Source: Caulobacteraceae bacterium (GTDB lineage Bacteria > Pseudomonadota > Alphaproteobacteria > Caulobacterales > Caulobacteraceae). From it: DNA of 5,324 bases. The stretch is from the NCBI GenBank assembly GCA_013815405.1, contig JACDGF010000179.1, positions 1 to 5,324 on the forward strand, in the 5' to 3' direction. The position numbers and the translations under genes are program-made. A model generated the notes under the pieces. The model searched no databases and was not told where the DNA came from. It saw nothing but the letters and a program-made list of their open reading frames with translations. Shown piece after piece: positions 1 through 5,324 of the stretch. How positions within the stretch are numbered: the first letter of the stretch is position 1; every line of letters starts with the position of its first letter.

Positions 1-1
1 G

Positions 2-133
2 GCTGTGCTAGCCCGGCGCGCTGGCCTGCCGACCTACGCCCTGGGGGGTGTCGACGCGGTGACCGCTCGGGGACTCAAGCACGCGGCGGTGACGGGCGTG
101 GCGGCGATCGGCGGGCTAATGGATAAGCCATAG
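2..133 (+). CDS. 3' end of a TenI/ThiE-family (thiamine phosphate synthase-like) protein, partial
   Basis: Only the last 43 codons before a TAG stop are present; the gene begins outside the window. The visible end includes RRAGLPTYALGGVDAVTARG followed shortly by GVAAIGGLM. That pattern (PVYALGG-[IV], then GVAAIG) is the C-terminal phosphate-binding edge of the TIM barrel in thiamine phosphate synthases and their TenI relatives. ThiE joins the thiazole and pyrimidine moieties of thiamine; TenI-like paralogues can have other roles. The fragment cannot separate the two, so no symbol is given. The frame is open from the first base with GC-rich codons typical of the neighbouring genes. It converges on the ntrZ-like gene, and its stop codon already lies in the left end of the palindromic repeat that fills the gap. 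Confidence 0.75.
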   Translation, partial: AVLARRAGLPTYALGGVDAVTARGLKHAAVTGVAAIGGLMDKP

Positions 134-280
134 TCCTTCCTCACCCTCATGGGGAGGGTCGGCCGAAGACCGGGGTGGGGAAGTGCGGGGAAACCCGCCA
201 AGTTATGTATGATCCAGACTTCCCCACCCTGGCCGCTTCGCGGCCTATCCTCCCCATGAAGGGGAGGGAGGAAGGGGACT
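132..280. repeat. Compound palindromic intergenic repeat, copy 1
   Basis: The 149-bp stretch between two convergent genes is built as nested inverted repeats. Outer ends are AGTCC (132-136) and GGACT (276-280). Next come arms rich in CCCTC-ATGGGGAGGG (about 143-158) and CCTCCCC-ATGAA-GGGGAGG (249-267). A perfect GGCCGC-TTC-GCGGCC hairpin lies at 231-245 with a degraded counterpart near 157-171. Inside these, GGGTGGGGAAGT (173-184) pairs with ACTTCCCCACCC (218-229). The centre holds a small hairpin, GCGGG-gaaa-CCCGC (185-198). The same architecture recurs at about 4019-4168, which makes this a dispersed repeat family. I infer a non-autonomous (MITE/REP-like) element because no coding capacity is visible. 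Sitting between convergent genes, it could also act as a bidirectional terminator. Confidence 0.85.
231..267. terminator. Possible bidirectional terminator hairpins between convergent genes
   Basis: Two consecutive stem-loops lie just beyond the ntrZ-like stop: GGCCGC-TTC-GCGGCC (231-245, 6-bp stem) and CCTCCCC-ATGAA-GGGGAGG (249-267, 7-bp stem). Both genes converge here and there is no other candidate. No U-tract follows on either strand, so a classical intrinsic terminator is not shown. The role is inferred from position and structure and may simply be a by-product of the repeat. Confidence 0.35.
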
Positions 281-282
281 CC

Positions 283-678
283 CTAGAACTTGAACGTCGT
301 TTCCAGGCGCACGCGCGGCGCGGGGAGTTGGGGCTGACCGAGGCGCTGGGTCTCGACCTGATCGGGGGCCAGGCTCACGGCCCCGCCGATGTGCAGGCGC
401 CGGGTGAGGCGGTAATAGACCCCCGGGGCCACGTCCTTCCACTGTACGTCCCGGTCGGTGTGCTGTTCGACGCCGAGCTTCAGTCCCCACCGCCCTTTGA
501 GGGCGTCCCATTCCAGGGAGCGCCTGGGCGTCGTGGAGCCCGAGCCGTAGGGGGGAGCGGCGAGATCGTTGGCCGCCAAGGTCAGGACCGACCCGGTCGC
601 CTCGGCGCGCGCGACTCCGCCCGTCGCCGCCAGGGCGAAGGCCGAAAGCACCGCGATCTTGGCTCGACCAGCTATCAT
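283..678 (-). CDS. ntrZ: NtrZ-family periplasmic regulatory protein
   Basis: Encodes 131 residues. Residues 1-25 form a Sec signal peptide (charged start with R5 and K7, hydrophobic run IAVLSAFALAATGG, cleavage likely after VARA at A25), so the mature protein of about 106 residues is exported. It has alternating beta-prone segments (WGLKLGVEQ about 64-72, GVYYRLTRRLHIGGAVSLA about 86-104, VRLETTFKF 123-131) and ends in phenylalanine, like small outer-membrane or beta-barrel-type proteins. In Caulobacter, NtrZ is a small periplasmic factor acting through the NtrY-NtrX two-component system. I assign this gene to that family by size, signal peptide, overall look and its place beside DUF3576-leuS-lptE-holA, not by alignment. 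ATG at 678 is the only sensible start; the best Shine-Dalgarno (AGGAGG, 695-700) is an unusually long 16 nt upstream. A sigma-73-like promoter lies at 745-773. The stop abuts the palindromic repeat. Confidence 0.75.
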   Translation of the reverse strand: MIAGRAKIAVLSAFALAATGGVARAEATGSVLTLAANDLAAPPYGSGSTTPRRSLEWDALKGRWGLKLGVEQHTDRDVQWKDVAPGVYYRLTRRLHIGGAVSLAPDQVETQRLGQPQLPAPRVRLETTFKF

Positions 679-744
679 GGCTCGGACCGGTTCGCCTCCT
701 CGAGCATCCTTGGCGGCAGGATGGCCGCCTGGAGCCCTGCTGGC

Positions 745-773
745 GATTAAGGCGGGGCCAGGCGGAACGTCAA
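745..773 (-). promoter_or_regulatory. Sigma-70/73-type promoter for the ntrZ-like gene
   Basis: Read on the minus strand, TTGACG (768-773) is followed by a 17-nt spacer and TTAATC (745-750). The -35 matches the Caulobacter housekeeping consensus TTGACG exactly, and the extended -10 CCTTAATC agrees with GCTANAWC at six of eight positions. Predicted transcription would start near 738, giving a leader of about 60 nt before the ATG at 678. This is the best promoter in the window. Confidence 0.6.
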
Positions 774-802
774 CCGGCGGGCGTCCGATTCAAGCCAAAG
801 CC

Positions 803-817
803 CCGTTCATTGAACGG
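803..817. promoter_or_regulatory. Perfect palindrome in the divergent promoter region, possible operator
   Basis: CCGTTCA-T-TGAACGG is a perfect inverted repeat with 7-bp arms and one central base. It lies between the ntrZ promoter (-35 at 768-773) and the candidate rightward promoter (-35 at 850-855), about 30-40 bp from each. Symmetry and position suit a dimeric regulator, but I do not recognise the motif. The stem is too short, with a one-base centre, to be a convincing RNA hairpin. Confidence 0.45.
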
Positions 818-849
818 TCTCTGTGGCGCGGGGGCCACGTGATTCCTGT

Positions 850-876
850 TTGGCGGCGTCGCACGAATGTTATAGA
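850..876 (+). promoter_or_regulatory. Candidate promoter for the DUF3576-leuS-lptE-holA operon
   Basis: TTGGCG (850-855), a 15-nt spacer and TATAGA (871-876) make a moderate promoter candidate. The -10 element is reasonable in this GC-rich background, but the spacer is short and the -35 imperfect. Transcription would start near 883, leaving a leader of about 70 nt before the ATG at 952. No better candidate is visible upstream of the operon. Confidence 0.35.
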
Positions 877-951
877 GGCACGGGGCGCCGGCGGGGCGAC
901 GGTGCGCCGCCTTGTTGGCGCGCGGCCGTTCGAGAAGTGGAGCATAGCAGC

Positions 952-1419
952 ATGCCGTCAAGGCGCGGATGGATCGTGCGCGGCGCGGGCATCGGATTTC
1001 TTAGCCTGGGTCTGATCGCCCTTTGGGGATGCGGCGGTCGCATCGCCCATCCCTTCGGGCGCGGCGCCAGCGCCCGGGCGGCGCCCGCCGCCGCGATCGG
1101 CGTGAACGGCTACCTGTGGCGCGCCACCCTCGACACCCTGGCCTTCATGCCCTTGGCGTCCGCCGATCCCTTCGGCGGCGTGGTGATCACGGACTGGTAT
1201 ATAAATCCCGAAAAACCCGACGAGCGCTTCAAGGCAACCGTCTATATTCTCGACGCGCGGCTGCGCGCCGACGGCCTGAACGTCACGGTGTTCAAGGAAG
1301 TGAGCAATGGGGCCGGGGGCTGGGTGACCTCGCCCACCGCCGCCCAGACGTCCACCGATATCGAAAACGCCATCCTCACGCGCGCGCGCCAGCTTCGGCT
1401 TTCCAATCTGCGGGGCTAG
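952..1419 (+). CDS. DUF3576-domain lipoprotein of unknown function
   Basis: Encodes 155 residues. The N-terminus has basic residues (R4, R5, R10), a hydrophobic run (about 12-25) and the lipobox-like LWGC with Cys27, so it is predicted to be a signal peptidase II lipoprotein; tryptophan before the glycine is unusual for a lipobox. A low-complexity Ala/Arg/Gly linker (about 36-49) leads into the conserved block starting [18 protein letters not shown] (51-68), then [13 protein letters not shown] (71-83), [11 protein letters not shown] (91-101) and a C-terminal [11 protein letters not shown] (140-150). I recognise these as DUF3576 signatures, typical of alphaproteobacteria. The molecular function is unknown; an envelope role is inferred. 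ATG at 952 was chosen because it puts the signal peptide at the N-terminus; the frame is open back to 823 but that part lacks family character. A weak GTGGAG (937-942) may be the ribosome binding site. leuS starts 14 nt after the stop. Confidence 0.85.
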   Translation: MPSRRGWIVRGAGIGFLSLGLIALWGCGGRIAHPFGRGASARAAPAAAIGVNGYLWRATLDTLAFMPLASADPFGGVVITDWYINPEKPDERFKATVYILDARLRADGLNVTVFKEVSNGAGGWVTSPTAAQTSTDIENAILTRARQLRLSNLRG

Positions 1420-1433
1420 GCGCGCCGCCGCCG

Positions 1434-4004
1434 ATGGCCCGCTACGATCCCACCATCGTCGAACCCAAGTGGCGCGCCGCCTGGGCCGAGGCGCGGGTGT
1501 TTGAGGTCGACAACGGCTCGGACCGGCCCAAATACTACGCCCTGGAGATGTTCCCCTATCCGTCCGGGCGACTGCATGTCGGGCACGCCCGCAACTACGC
1601 CATGGGCGACGTCATCGCCCGGTTCAAGCGGGCGCGCGGCTTCAACGTCTTGCACCCCATGGGCTGGGACGCCTTCGGCCTGCCGGCCGAAAACGCGGCT
1701 GCCGAGCATGGCGTGGAGCCCTTGGCCTGGACCCTCGACAATATCGCCGTCATGCGCGAGGAATTAAAGCGCCTAGGGCTCTCCATCGACTGGTCGCGGG
1801 AGTTCGCCACCTGCGACCCGGACTACTATGGCCGCCAGCAGGCGCTTTTCCTGACTCTGTGGAAGCGCGGCCTGGCCTACCGCAAGGAAGGGGTGGTCAA
1901 CTGGGACCCCGTGGACATGACCGTGCTGGCCAATGAGCAGGTCATCGACGGCCGCGGCTGGCGCTCCGGCGCGGTGGTGGAACGACGCAAGCTCACCCAG
2001 TGGTTCTTCCGCATCACCGACTATGCCGACGATCTCCTGGAAGGCCTCCAGACACTGGAGCGCTGGCCGGACCGGGTCCGGCTGATGCAGGAGAACTGGA
2101 TCGGCAAGTCGAGGGGCCTGAGGCTGACCTTCGCCTTGGCCCAAGGCAGCGGAGGCGAGGGGATCAGCGTCTATACCACCCGCCCGGACACCCTCTTTGG
2201 CGCCAGCTTCCTGGCCATCGCGCCGGAACACCCCTTGGCCGAACGCTTGGCCGCCGGCGATGTGGGAGCCGCCGCTTTCATCGCCGGGTGCCGCGGCGGC
2301 GGAACCTCGGCCGCCGAAATCGAAACGGCCGAGAAACTCGGTTTCGACACGGGCCTGAATGTTTTACATCCTTTTGATATCGATAAGAAACTTCCTGTCT
2401 GGATCGCCAATTTCATCCTCATGGACTATGGAACGGGGGCCATCTTCGGCTGTCCGGCGCATGATCAGCGAGACTTGGATTTCGCCCGGAAATACGATCT
2501 TCCGGTGCTGCCCGTGGTCTTGCCGCCGGGAGAAGACCCGGCCGCGTTTCACGTGAAACAAGAGGCCTACCTTGGGCCCGGTCGACTCTTCAATTCCGGG
2601 TTCATGGACGGCCTGGACATCGAGGCCGCCAAGGCCGCCGCCATCGCCCGTGTCGAATCGGCGGGGCAGGGCGGAGGCGCCACCGTCTATCGCCTGCGCG
2701 ACTGGGGGGTGTCGCGCCAGCGCGGCTGGGGCTGCCCGATCCCGGTCATCCACTGCGCCACCTGCGGCCTGAGCCCCGTGCCTCCAAGCGACCTGCCGGT
2801 GCTCCTTCCCGAAGGCCTCGATTTCAGCAAACCGGGCAACCCTCTGGCGCGGCATCCGACCTGGAAATACGTCGGTTGCCCAAAATGCGACGGGCCGGCG
2901 GAACGCGAGACGGACACCCTGGACACTTTCGTCGATTCCGCTTGGTATTTCGCCCGATTCACCGATCCTTGGGCGTCGGAACCCATCGACAGAAAAGCGG
3001 CCGACGCCTGGATGCCGGTGGATCAATATATCGGCGGCATCGAGCACGCCGTGTTGCACCTGCTCTATGCGCGATTCATGACCCGCGCCTTGAGGGACGA
3101 GGGACTTGTCGGCGTCGCCGAGCCCTTCGCTGGCCTGTTCACCCAGGGCATGGTCACCCATGAGACCTATCGCCGACAGAATGGCGAGTGGGTGGAACCC
3201 TCGGCGGTGGACATCCTGAGAGAAGGCGCCACCCGCCGCGCGGCGGACACCGTCACCGGAGAGCCGCTGATCGTCGGCGACAGCGAAAAGATGTCGAAAT
3301 CCAAGCGCAACGTCATCGCGCCGGCAGAAATCGCCGATCTCTATGGGATAGACGCCGCGCGCGTGTTCATGCTCTCAGATTCGCCGCCTGATCGCGACGT
3401 TCAATGGACCAGCGCCGGCGTCGAAGGCGCATGGCGGCTGATCAACCGCATCTGGGCCGAGTTCGACGCGCCGGAGACGCCGAGCGAATCGGCGGATGGC
3501 CGCTCCGACGCCGCCGAGCTGCGTCGCGCGACCCATCGCGCGATCAAGGCCGTGACCGAAGCCATCGAAGGGTTCCGCTTCAACAGCGCCGTGGCCCGCC
3601 TCTACGAATTCGTGGCCGCCATCAGGCGCTGCCCAGCCGACCGCCCGGGGTCCGAGATGTCCGCCGCGAGGGGGGAGGGGCTTATCGCGCTCGCGCGCCT
3701 CATCTCGCCTTTCGCGCCACATCTGGCCGAGGAGTGCTGGGCAAGATTGGGCGAGCCGGACATGATCGCCCGGGCGCCCTGGCCCGACTATGATCCCGCG
3801 CTGGCGGGGAGCGACGAAAAGCTGTTGCCGGTTCAAATTAACGGGAAGCGGCGGGGCGAAGTGCGCGCTCCAGCGGGCGCATCGGAGGACGAGGTGCGCC
3901 GGCTGGTCCTCGACGACCCCGATCTCGGCCGTCGCCTCGAGGGCCTCACCGTGCGCAAGATGATCGTGGTCCAGGACCGGATCGTCAATCTGGTGACCGG
4001 CTGA
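1434..4004 (+). CDS. leuS: Leucyl-tRNA synthetase
   Basis: Encodes 856 residues, the usual length for bacterial LeuRS. It charges tRNA-Leu with leucine in the cytoplasm and hydrolyses mischarged products. The class I HIGH motif is HVGH (48-51) in [16 protein letters not shown]. The CP1 editing domain shows the threonine-rich [12 protein letters not shown] (248-259) and [16 protein letters not shown] (332-347), with the conserved editing Asp in PAHD (D344). Two CxxC pairs (C441/C444 and C482/C485) form the zinc-type module before [15 protein letters not shown]. The KMSKS loop is at 619-623, followed by the anticodon-binding helical region and the C-terminal domain ([12 protein letters not shown], 800-811). 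The frame is open upstream to 1023, but those codons are out of phase with DUF3576 and unlike Leu[15 protein letters not shown] is a standard LeuRS start. Shine-Dalgarno is poor, so coupling to DUF3576 translation is likely. Odd points: a parS site at 2546-2559 and an AT-rich codon patch near 2358-2396. Confidence 0.98.
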   Translation: MARYDPTIVEPKWRAAWAEARVFEVDNGSDRPKYYALEMFPYPSGRLHVGHARNYAMGDVIARFKRARGFNVLHPMGWDAFGLPAENAAAEHGVEPLAWTLDNIAVMREELKRLGLSIDWSREFATCDPDYYGRQQALFLTLWKRGLAYRKEGVVNWDPVDMTVLANEQVIDGRGWRSGAVVERRKLTQWFFRITDYADDLLEGLQTLERWPDRVRLMQENWIGKSRGLRLTFALAQGSGGEGISVYTTRPDTLFGASFLAIAPEHPLAERLAAGDVGAAAFIAGCRGGGTSAAEIETAEKLGFDTGLNVLHPFDIDKKLPVWIANFILMDYGTGAIFGCPAHDQRDLDFARKYDLPVLPVVLPPGEDPAAFHVKQEAYLGPGRLFNSGFMDGLDIEAAKAAAIARVESAGQGGGATVYRLRDWGVSRQRGWGCPIPVIHCATCGLSPVPPSDLPVLLPEGLDFSKPGNPLARHPTWKYVGCPKCDGPAERETDTLDTFVDSAWYFARFTDPWASEPIDRKAADAWMPVDQYIGGIEHAVLHLLYARFMTRALRDEGLVGVAEPFAGLFTQGMVTHETYRRQNGEWVEPSAVDILREGATRRAADTVTGEPLIVGDSEKMSKSKRNVIAPAEIADLYGIDAARVFMLSDSPPDRDVQWTSAGVEGAWRLINRIWAEFDAPETPSESADGRSDAAELRRATHRAIKAVTEAIEGFRFNSAVARLYEFVAAIRRCPADRPGSEMSAARGEGLIALARLISPFAPHLAEECWARLGEPDMIARAPWPDYDPALAGSDEKLLPVQINGKRRGEVRAPAGASEDEVRRLVLDDPDLGRRLEGLTVRKMIVVQDRIVNLVTG
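2546..2559. other. parS: parS centromere site (ParB-binding palindrome) inside leuS
   Basis: GTTTCACGTGAAAC is a perfect 14-bp palindrome. With its flanks it matches 15 of 16 bases of the widely conserved chromosomal parS consensus TGTTTCACGTGAAACA; only the first base differs (C for T). ParB binds such sites, spreads, and with ParA segregates the origin region. It encodes Phe-His-Val-Lys in LeuRS residues 372-375, in a stretch that varies between LeuRS proteins just before the conserved NSGF-MDGLD block. The gene order predicts parB-parA shortly beyond the right edge, which agrees with an origin-proximal position. It is the only full match I found in the window. Confidence 0.9.
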
Positions 4005-4678
4005 TGGCGCGTGGCGATGGAATCCCTCCCTCCCCTTCATGGGGAGGGACAGGCCGCGAAGCGGCCAGGGTGGGGCTGTCTGAGGCAATCACCCGCGCCT
4101 GGGCTCTCCGCCGCCAAGCCCCACTCGGCCCTTCGGGCCACCCTTCCCATGAAGGGGAGGGAGGAATCTTTGCGCTCCGGCCGCTTTTCGCCGCCGCTTC
4201 GGTGGTCTTGGCCGGCTGCGGGTTCACGCCGCTCTACGCCACGCCTGGAGTATCCTCCGGCCTCTCCTCCATCGAGGTGGTGGTTCCCGAGGGGCGGGTC
4301 GCCTTTCTGTTGCGCGAAGATCTCGACGACGCCTTGGCCCGCGACAAGGGCGCCGCCCCCGCCTGGCGCCTCGATCTCGCGGTCGCGCCGACCCGCGATC
4401 CTCGGGGCCTGCGCGCGGACGATGTGGCCGAACGCTATGAACTGGGGGTAAGCGTGAAATACACCCTCACGGAAATCGCCTCGGGGCGCATCGCCCACAT
4501 CGGCCAGGTGGTCAGTCAGGTGAGCTATGACGCCGCCGACGCGCCCTATGCCGGCATCGCCGCGCGCCAGGACAGCCAGCAGCGGGCGGCGGCCGACGCC
4601 GCCCGCAAGATCCACCTCGACCTCGCCGCCTGGATGGCGAGCCGCCGCACGGCGCTCGCCTCCGCGCCTCCCGGATGA
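4004..4678 (+). CDS. lptE: LPS-assembly outer-membrane lipoprotein LptE, with a repeat-derived N-terminal extension
   Basis: Encodes 224 residues from the ATG that overlaps the leuS stop (TGATG). LptE plugs the LptD barrel and helps place LPS in the outer leaflet of the outer membrane. The family is supported by the lipobox VLAGC (Cys72) followed by GFTPLYA, then AERYELGVSVKYTL (about 142-155) and a C-terminal alanine-rich helix containing YAGIAARQDSQQRAAADAAR. Genes of this kind normally start about 20 residues before the Cys, with the signal peptide at the start. Here residues 6-53 come from a palindromic repeat that keeps the frame, so the hydrophobic segment (56-71) is preceded by about 55 mostly polar residues. 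GTG at 4070 is the only other standard start before the hydrophobic segment; it still leaves an n-region of more than 30 residues. The core is intact, so I call a gene rather than a pseudogene, but export from this start is uncertain. holA overlaps by 4 nt. Confidence 0.85.
   Translation: MARGDGIPPSPSWGGTGREAARVGLSEAITRAWALRRQAPLGPSGHPSHEGEGGIFALRPLFAAASVVLAGCGFTPLYATPGVSSGLSSIEVVVPEGRVAFLLREDLDDALARDKGAAPAWRLDLAVAPTRDPRGLRADDVAERYELGVSVKYTLTEIASGRIAHIGQVVSQVSYDAADAPYAGIAARQDSQQRAAADAARKIHLDLAAWMASRRTALASAPPG
4019..4168. repeat. Compound palindromic repeat, copy 2, inserted in frame in lptE
   Basis: Same build as the 132-280 element. The left arm is TCCCTCCCC-TTCAT-GGGGAGGGA (4027-4049, perfect 9-bp stem). 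It is followed by the hairpin GGCCGC-GAA-GCGGCC (4052-4066) and GTGGGGCT (4070-4077), which pairs with AGCCCCAC (4117-4124). The second hairpin is GGCCC-TTC-GGGCC (4127-4139), and the right arm is CCCTTCCC-ATGAA-GGGGAGGG (4141-4161). GGAATC occurs directly at both boundaries (4019-4024 and 4163-4168), which may be a target-site duplication. The spacing of those copies is 144 bp, a multiple of three. The exact edge is uncertain, because GGAA also follows the equivalent right arm in copy 1. There is no open frame of its own; it is translated as part of lptE. Confidence 0.85.
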
Positions 4679-5324
4679 TCCTCAAGGGGCGCGACGTCGT
4701 TCGCTTCCTGGCCGCGCCAGGGGACTGGGCGCGCGCGGCGGTGATTCACGGGCGGGATCTGGGCGTCGTGCGAGAACGCGCCCAGGCTCTTGCGGAAGCG
4801 GTAACCGAGCGGCCCCACGATCCCTTCGACGTCGCCTTGCTCGGCGAGGAGGACCTCGCCGCCGATCCGGCCCGGCTGGAGGATGAGCTGGCGGCTTTTT
4901 CGATGATGGGCGGGCGCCGGCTGGTGCGCGTTCGGCTGTTCGCCGAGCGCCCGGCCGCCGACCGGGACATCGCCCAGGCCCTCGCCGGCCACGGCGCGGG
5001 ACGATTCAACCCGGCGGCGTTCCTGCTGGTCGAAGCGGGCGCCCTTGGGCGGGACTCTCAGCTGTTGAAAGCGGCGGAAAAGGCCGAGTTCTGCGGGGCC
5101 ATACCCTGCTACGCCGACGAGGCCGGCGATCTGGCGCGATTCACCCGCGAAGCTCTAGCCGCCGACCGTATCAACCTGACCAGCGAGGCGCTTGAACTGT
5201 TCGTTTCTCGCCTGCCCCAAGAGCGGGGCGTGGCGCGGCGCGAGATTGAGCGGCTGGCGCTTTTCCTGGGGCCCGGCGCCGGGCGCGCGGCGGGGGCGGA
5301 CGAATTGGGGGATTTCCTGGGGGT
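4675..5324 (+). CDS. holA: DNA polymerase III delta subunit (clamp loader), partial at 3' side
   Basis: The frame runs from ATG 4675 (overlapping the lptE stop as ATGA) to the window edge, giving 216 residues of a protein that is usually about 340. Delta is the subunit of the clamp-loader complex that opens the beta sliding clamp. The translation starts MILKGRDVVRFLAAPGDW and has the family features in order: the HDPFDVALL region (about 48-56), DELAAFSMMGGRRLVRVR (about 69-86), where the serine-hydrophobic-hydrophobic segment matches the clamp-contacting position of delta, a FLLVEAG strand (about 120-126), and LPQERGVARREIERLAL (about 180-196), matching the delta R-x-E-I-E-[KR]-L pattern. There is no clear Shine-Dalgarno, so translation probably depends on lptE. 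The last visible codons are in frame with no sign of damage. In Caulobacter relatives parB and parA follow. Confidence 0.9.
   Translation, partial: MILKGRDVVRFLAAPGDWARAAVIHGRDLGVVRERAQALAEAVTERPHDPFDVALLGEEDLAADPARLEDELAAFSMMGGRRLVRVRLFAERPAADRDIAQALAGHGAGRFNPAAFLLVEAGALGRDSQLLKAAEKAEFCGAIPCYADEAGDLARFTREALAADRINLTSEALELFVSRLPQERGVARREIERLALFLGPGAGRAAGADELGDFLG

Noticed and set aside
831..844. Second parS-like site around CCACGTGATTC
   Set aside because: Only about 9 of 14 positions match the parS core and the arms are not symmetric; only the central ACGT region is shared.
823..951. N-terminal extension of the DUF3576 gene to ATG 823
   Set aside because: It would put 43 polar residues before the signal peptide and would cover the promoter candidate; ATG 952 gives a normal lipoprotein start.
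1023..1433. Upstream extension of the leuS frame to ATG 1023
   Set aside because: It overlaps the DUF3576 gene out of phase and gives an arginine-rich sequence unlike Leu[15 protein letters not shown] at 1434 is the family start.
2364..3161. Long open frame of 265 codons on the minus strand
   Set aside because: It lies wholly antisense to leuS, whose catalytic motifs are clear. Long antisense frames are expected from third-position GC bias, and its translation shows no family pattern.
3375..4088. Minus-strand open frame of 237 codons over the leuS/lptE junction
   Set aside because: It is antisense to the end of leuS and part of the repeat; no motif, no start signal, and composition explained by the opposite strand.
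4160..4168. ATC at 4166 as an unusual start codon for lptE behind GGAGGGAGG
   Set aside because: The purine-rich run directly abuts the ATC with no spacing and is simply the repeat's right arm; ATC starts are very rare.
5271..5284. GCCCGGCGCCGGGC palindrome within holA
   Set aside because: Composed only of G and C in a very GC-rich coding stretch encoding Gly/Ala/Pro; chance palindromes of this kind are expected.
1..5324. CRISPR array, tRNA or rRNA genes, transposase or phage genes
   Set aside because: No regularly spaced repeats, no cloverleaf with CCA-type end, no rRNA signature and no recombinase or transposase motif were seen on either strand.

Overview
The window is GC-rich (roughly two thirds G+C by eye) and reads as a chromosomal segment from an alphaproteobacterium of the order Caulobacterales (Caulobacter/Phenylobacterium/Brevundimonas type). 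Four things point there: the gene order ntrZ-like / DUF3576 lipoprotein / leuS / lptE / holA, which in Caulobacter leads on to parB-parA beside the origin; a perfect ParB-type parS palindrome inside leuS; a Caulobacter-like sigma-73 promoter; and GC-rich palindromic intergenic repeats of a kind common in these genomes. The genus is an inference.

Layout. Bases 2-133 are the 3' end of a TenI/ThiE-family (thiamine phosphate synthase-like) gene on the + strand. Bases 132-280 are one compound palindromic repeat that fills the gap to the convergent ntrZ-like gene (283-678, - strand; secreted periplasmic protein). Bases 679-951 are a divergent promoter region, with a good promoter for ntrZ, a weaker candidate for the rightward genes, and a perfect 15-bp palindrome between them. 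The rightward genes form a tight operon: DUF3576 lipoprotein (952-1419), leuS (1434-4004), lptE (4004-4678) and holA (4675 to the window edge, partial). The gaps are 14 nt, a 1-nt overlap and a 4-nt ATGA overlap, so translational coupling is likely.

Functionally the operon is housekeeping: an envelope lipoprotein of unknown function, leucyl-tRNA synthetase, the outer-membrane LPS-assembly lipoprotein LptE, and the delta subunit of the DNA polymerase III clamp loader. The ntrZ-like gene is read away from it and would act in the periplasm on the NtrY-NtrX sensory pathway.

The two most notable things are not genes. First, leuS carries a perfect 14-bp parS core (2546-2559), so the tRNA synthetase gene doubles as a predicted centromere site. 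Second, a second copy of the palindromic repeat lies inside the 5' end of lptE (about 4019-4168). It is flanked by a GGAATC direct repeat and adds exactly 144 bp (48 codons) in frame. Removing it restores a textbook lipoprotein signal peptide, so it looks like a repeat insertion that pushed the LptE signal sequence away from its start codon. I see no CRISPR array, tRNA, rRNA, transposase or phage gene.
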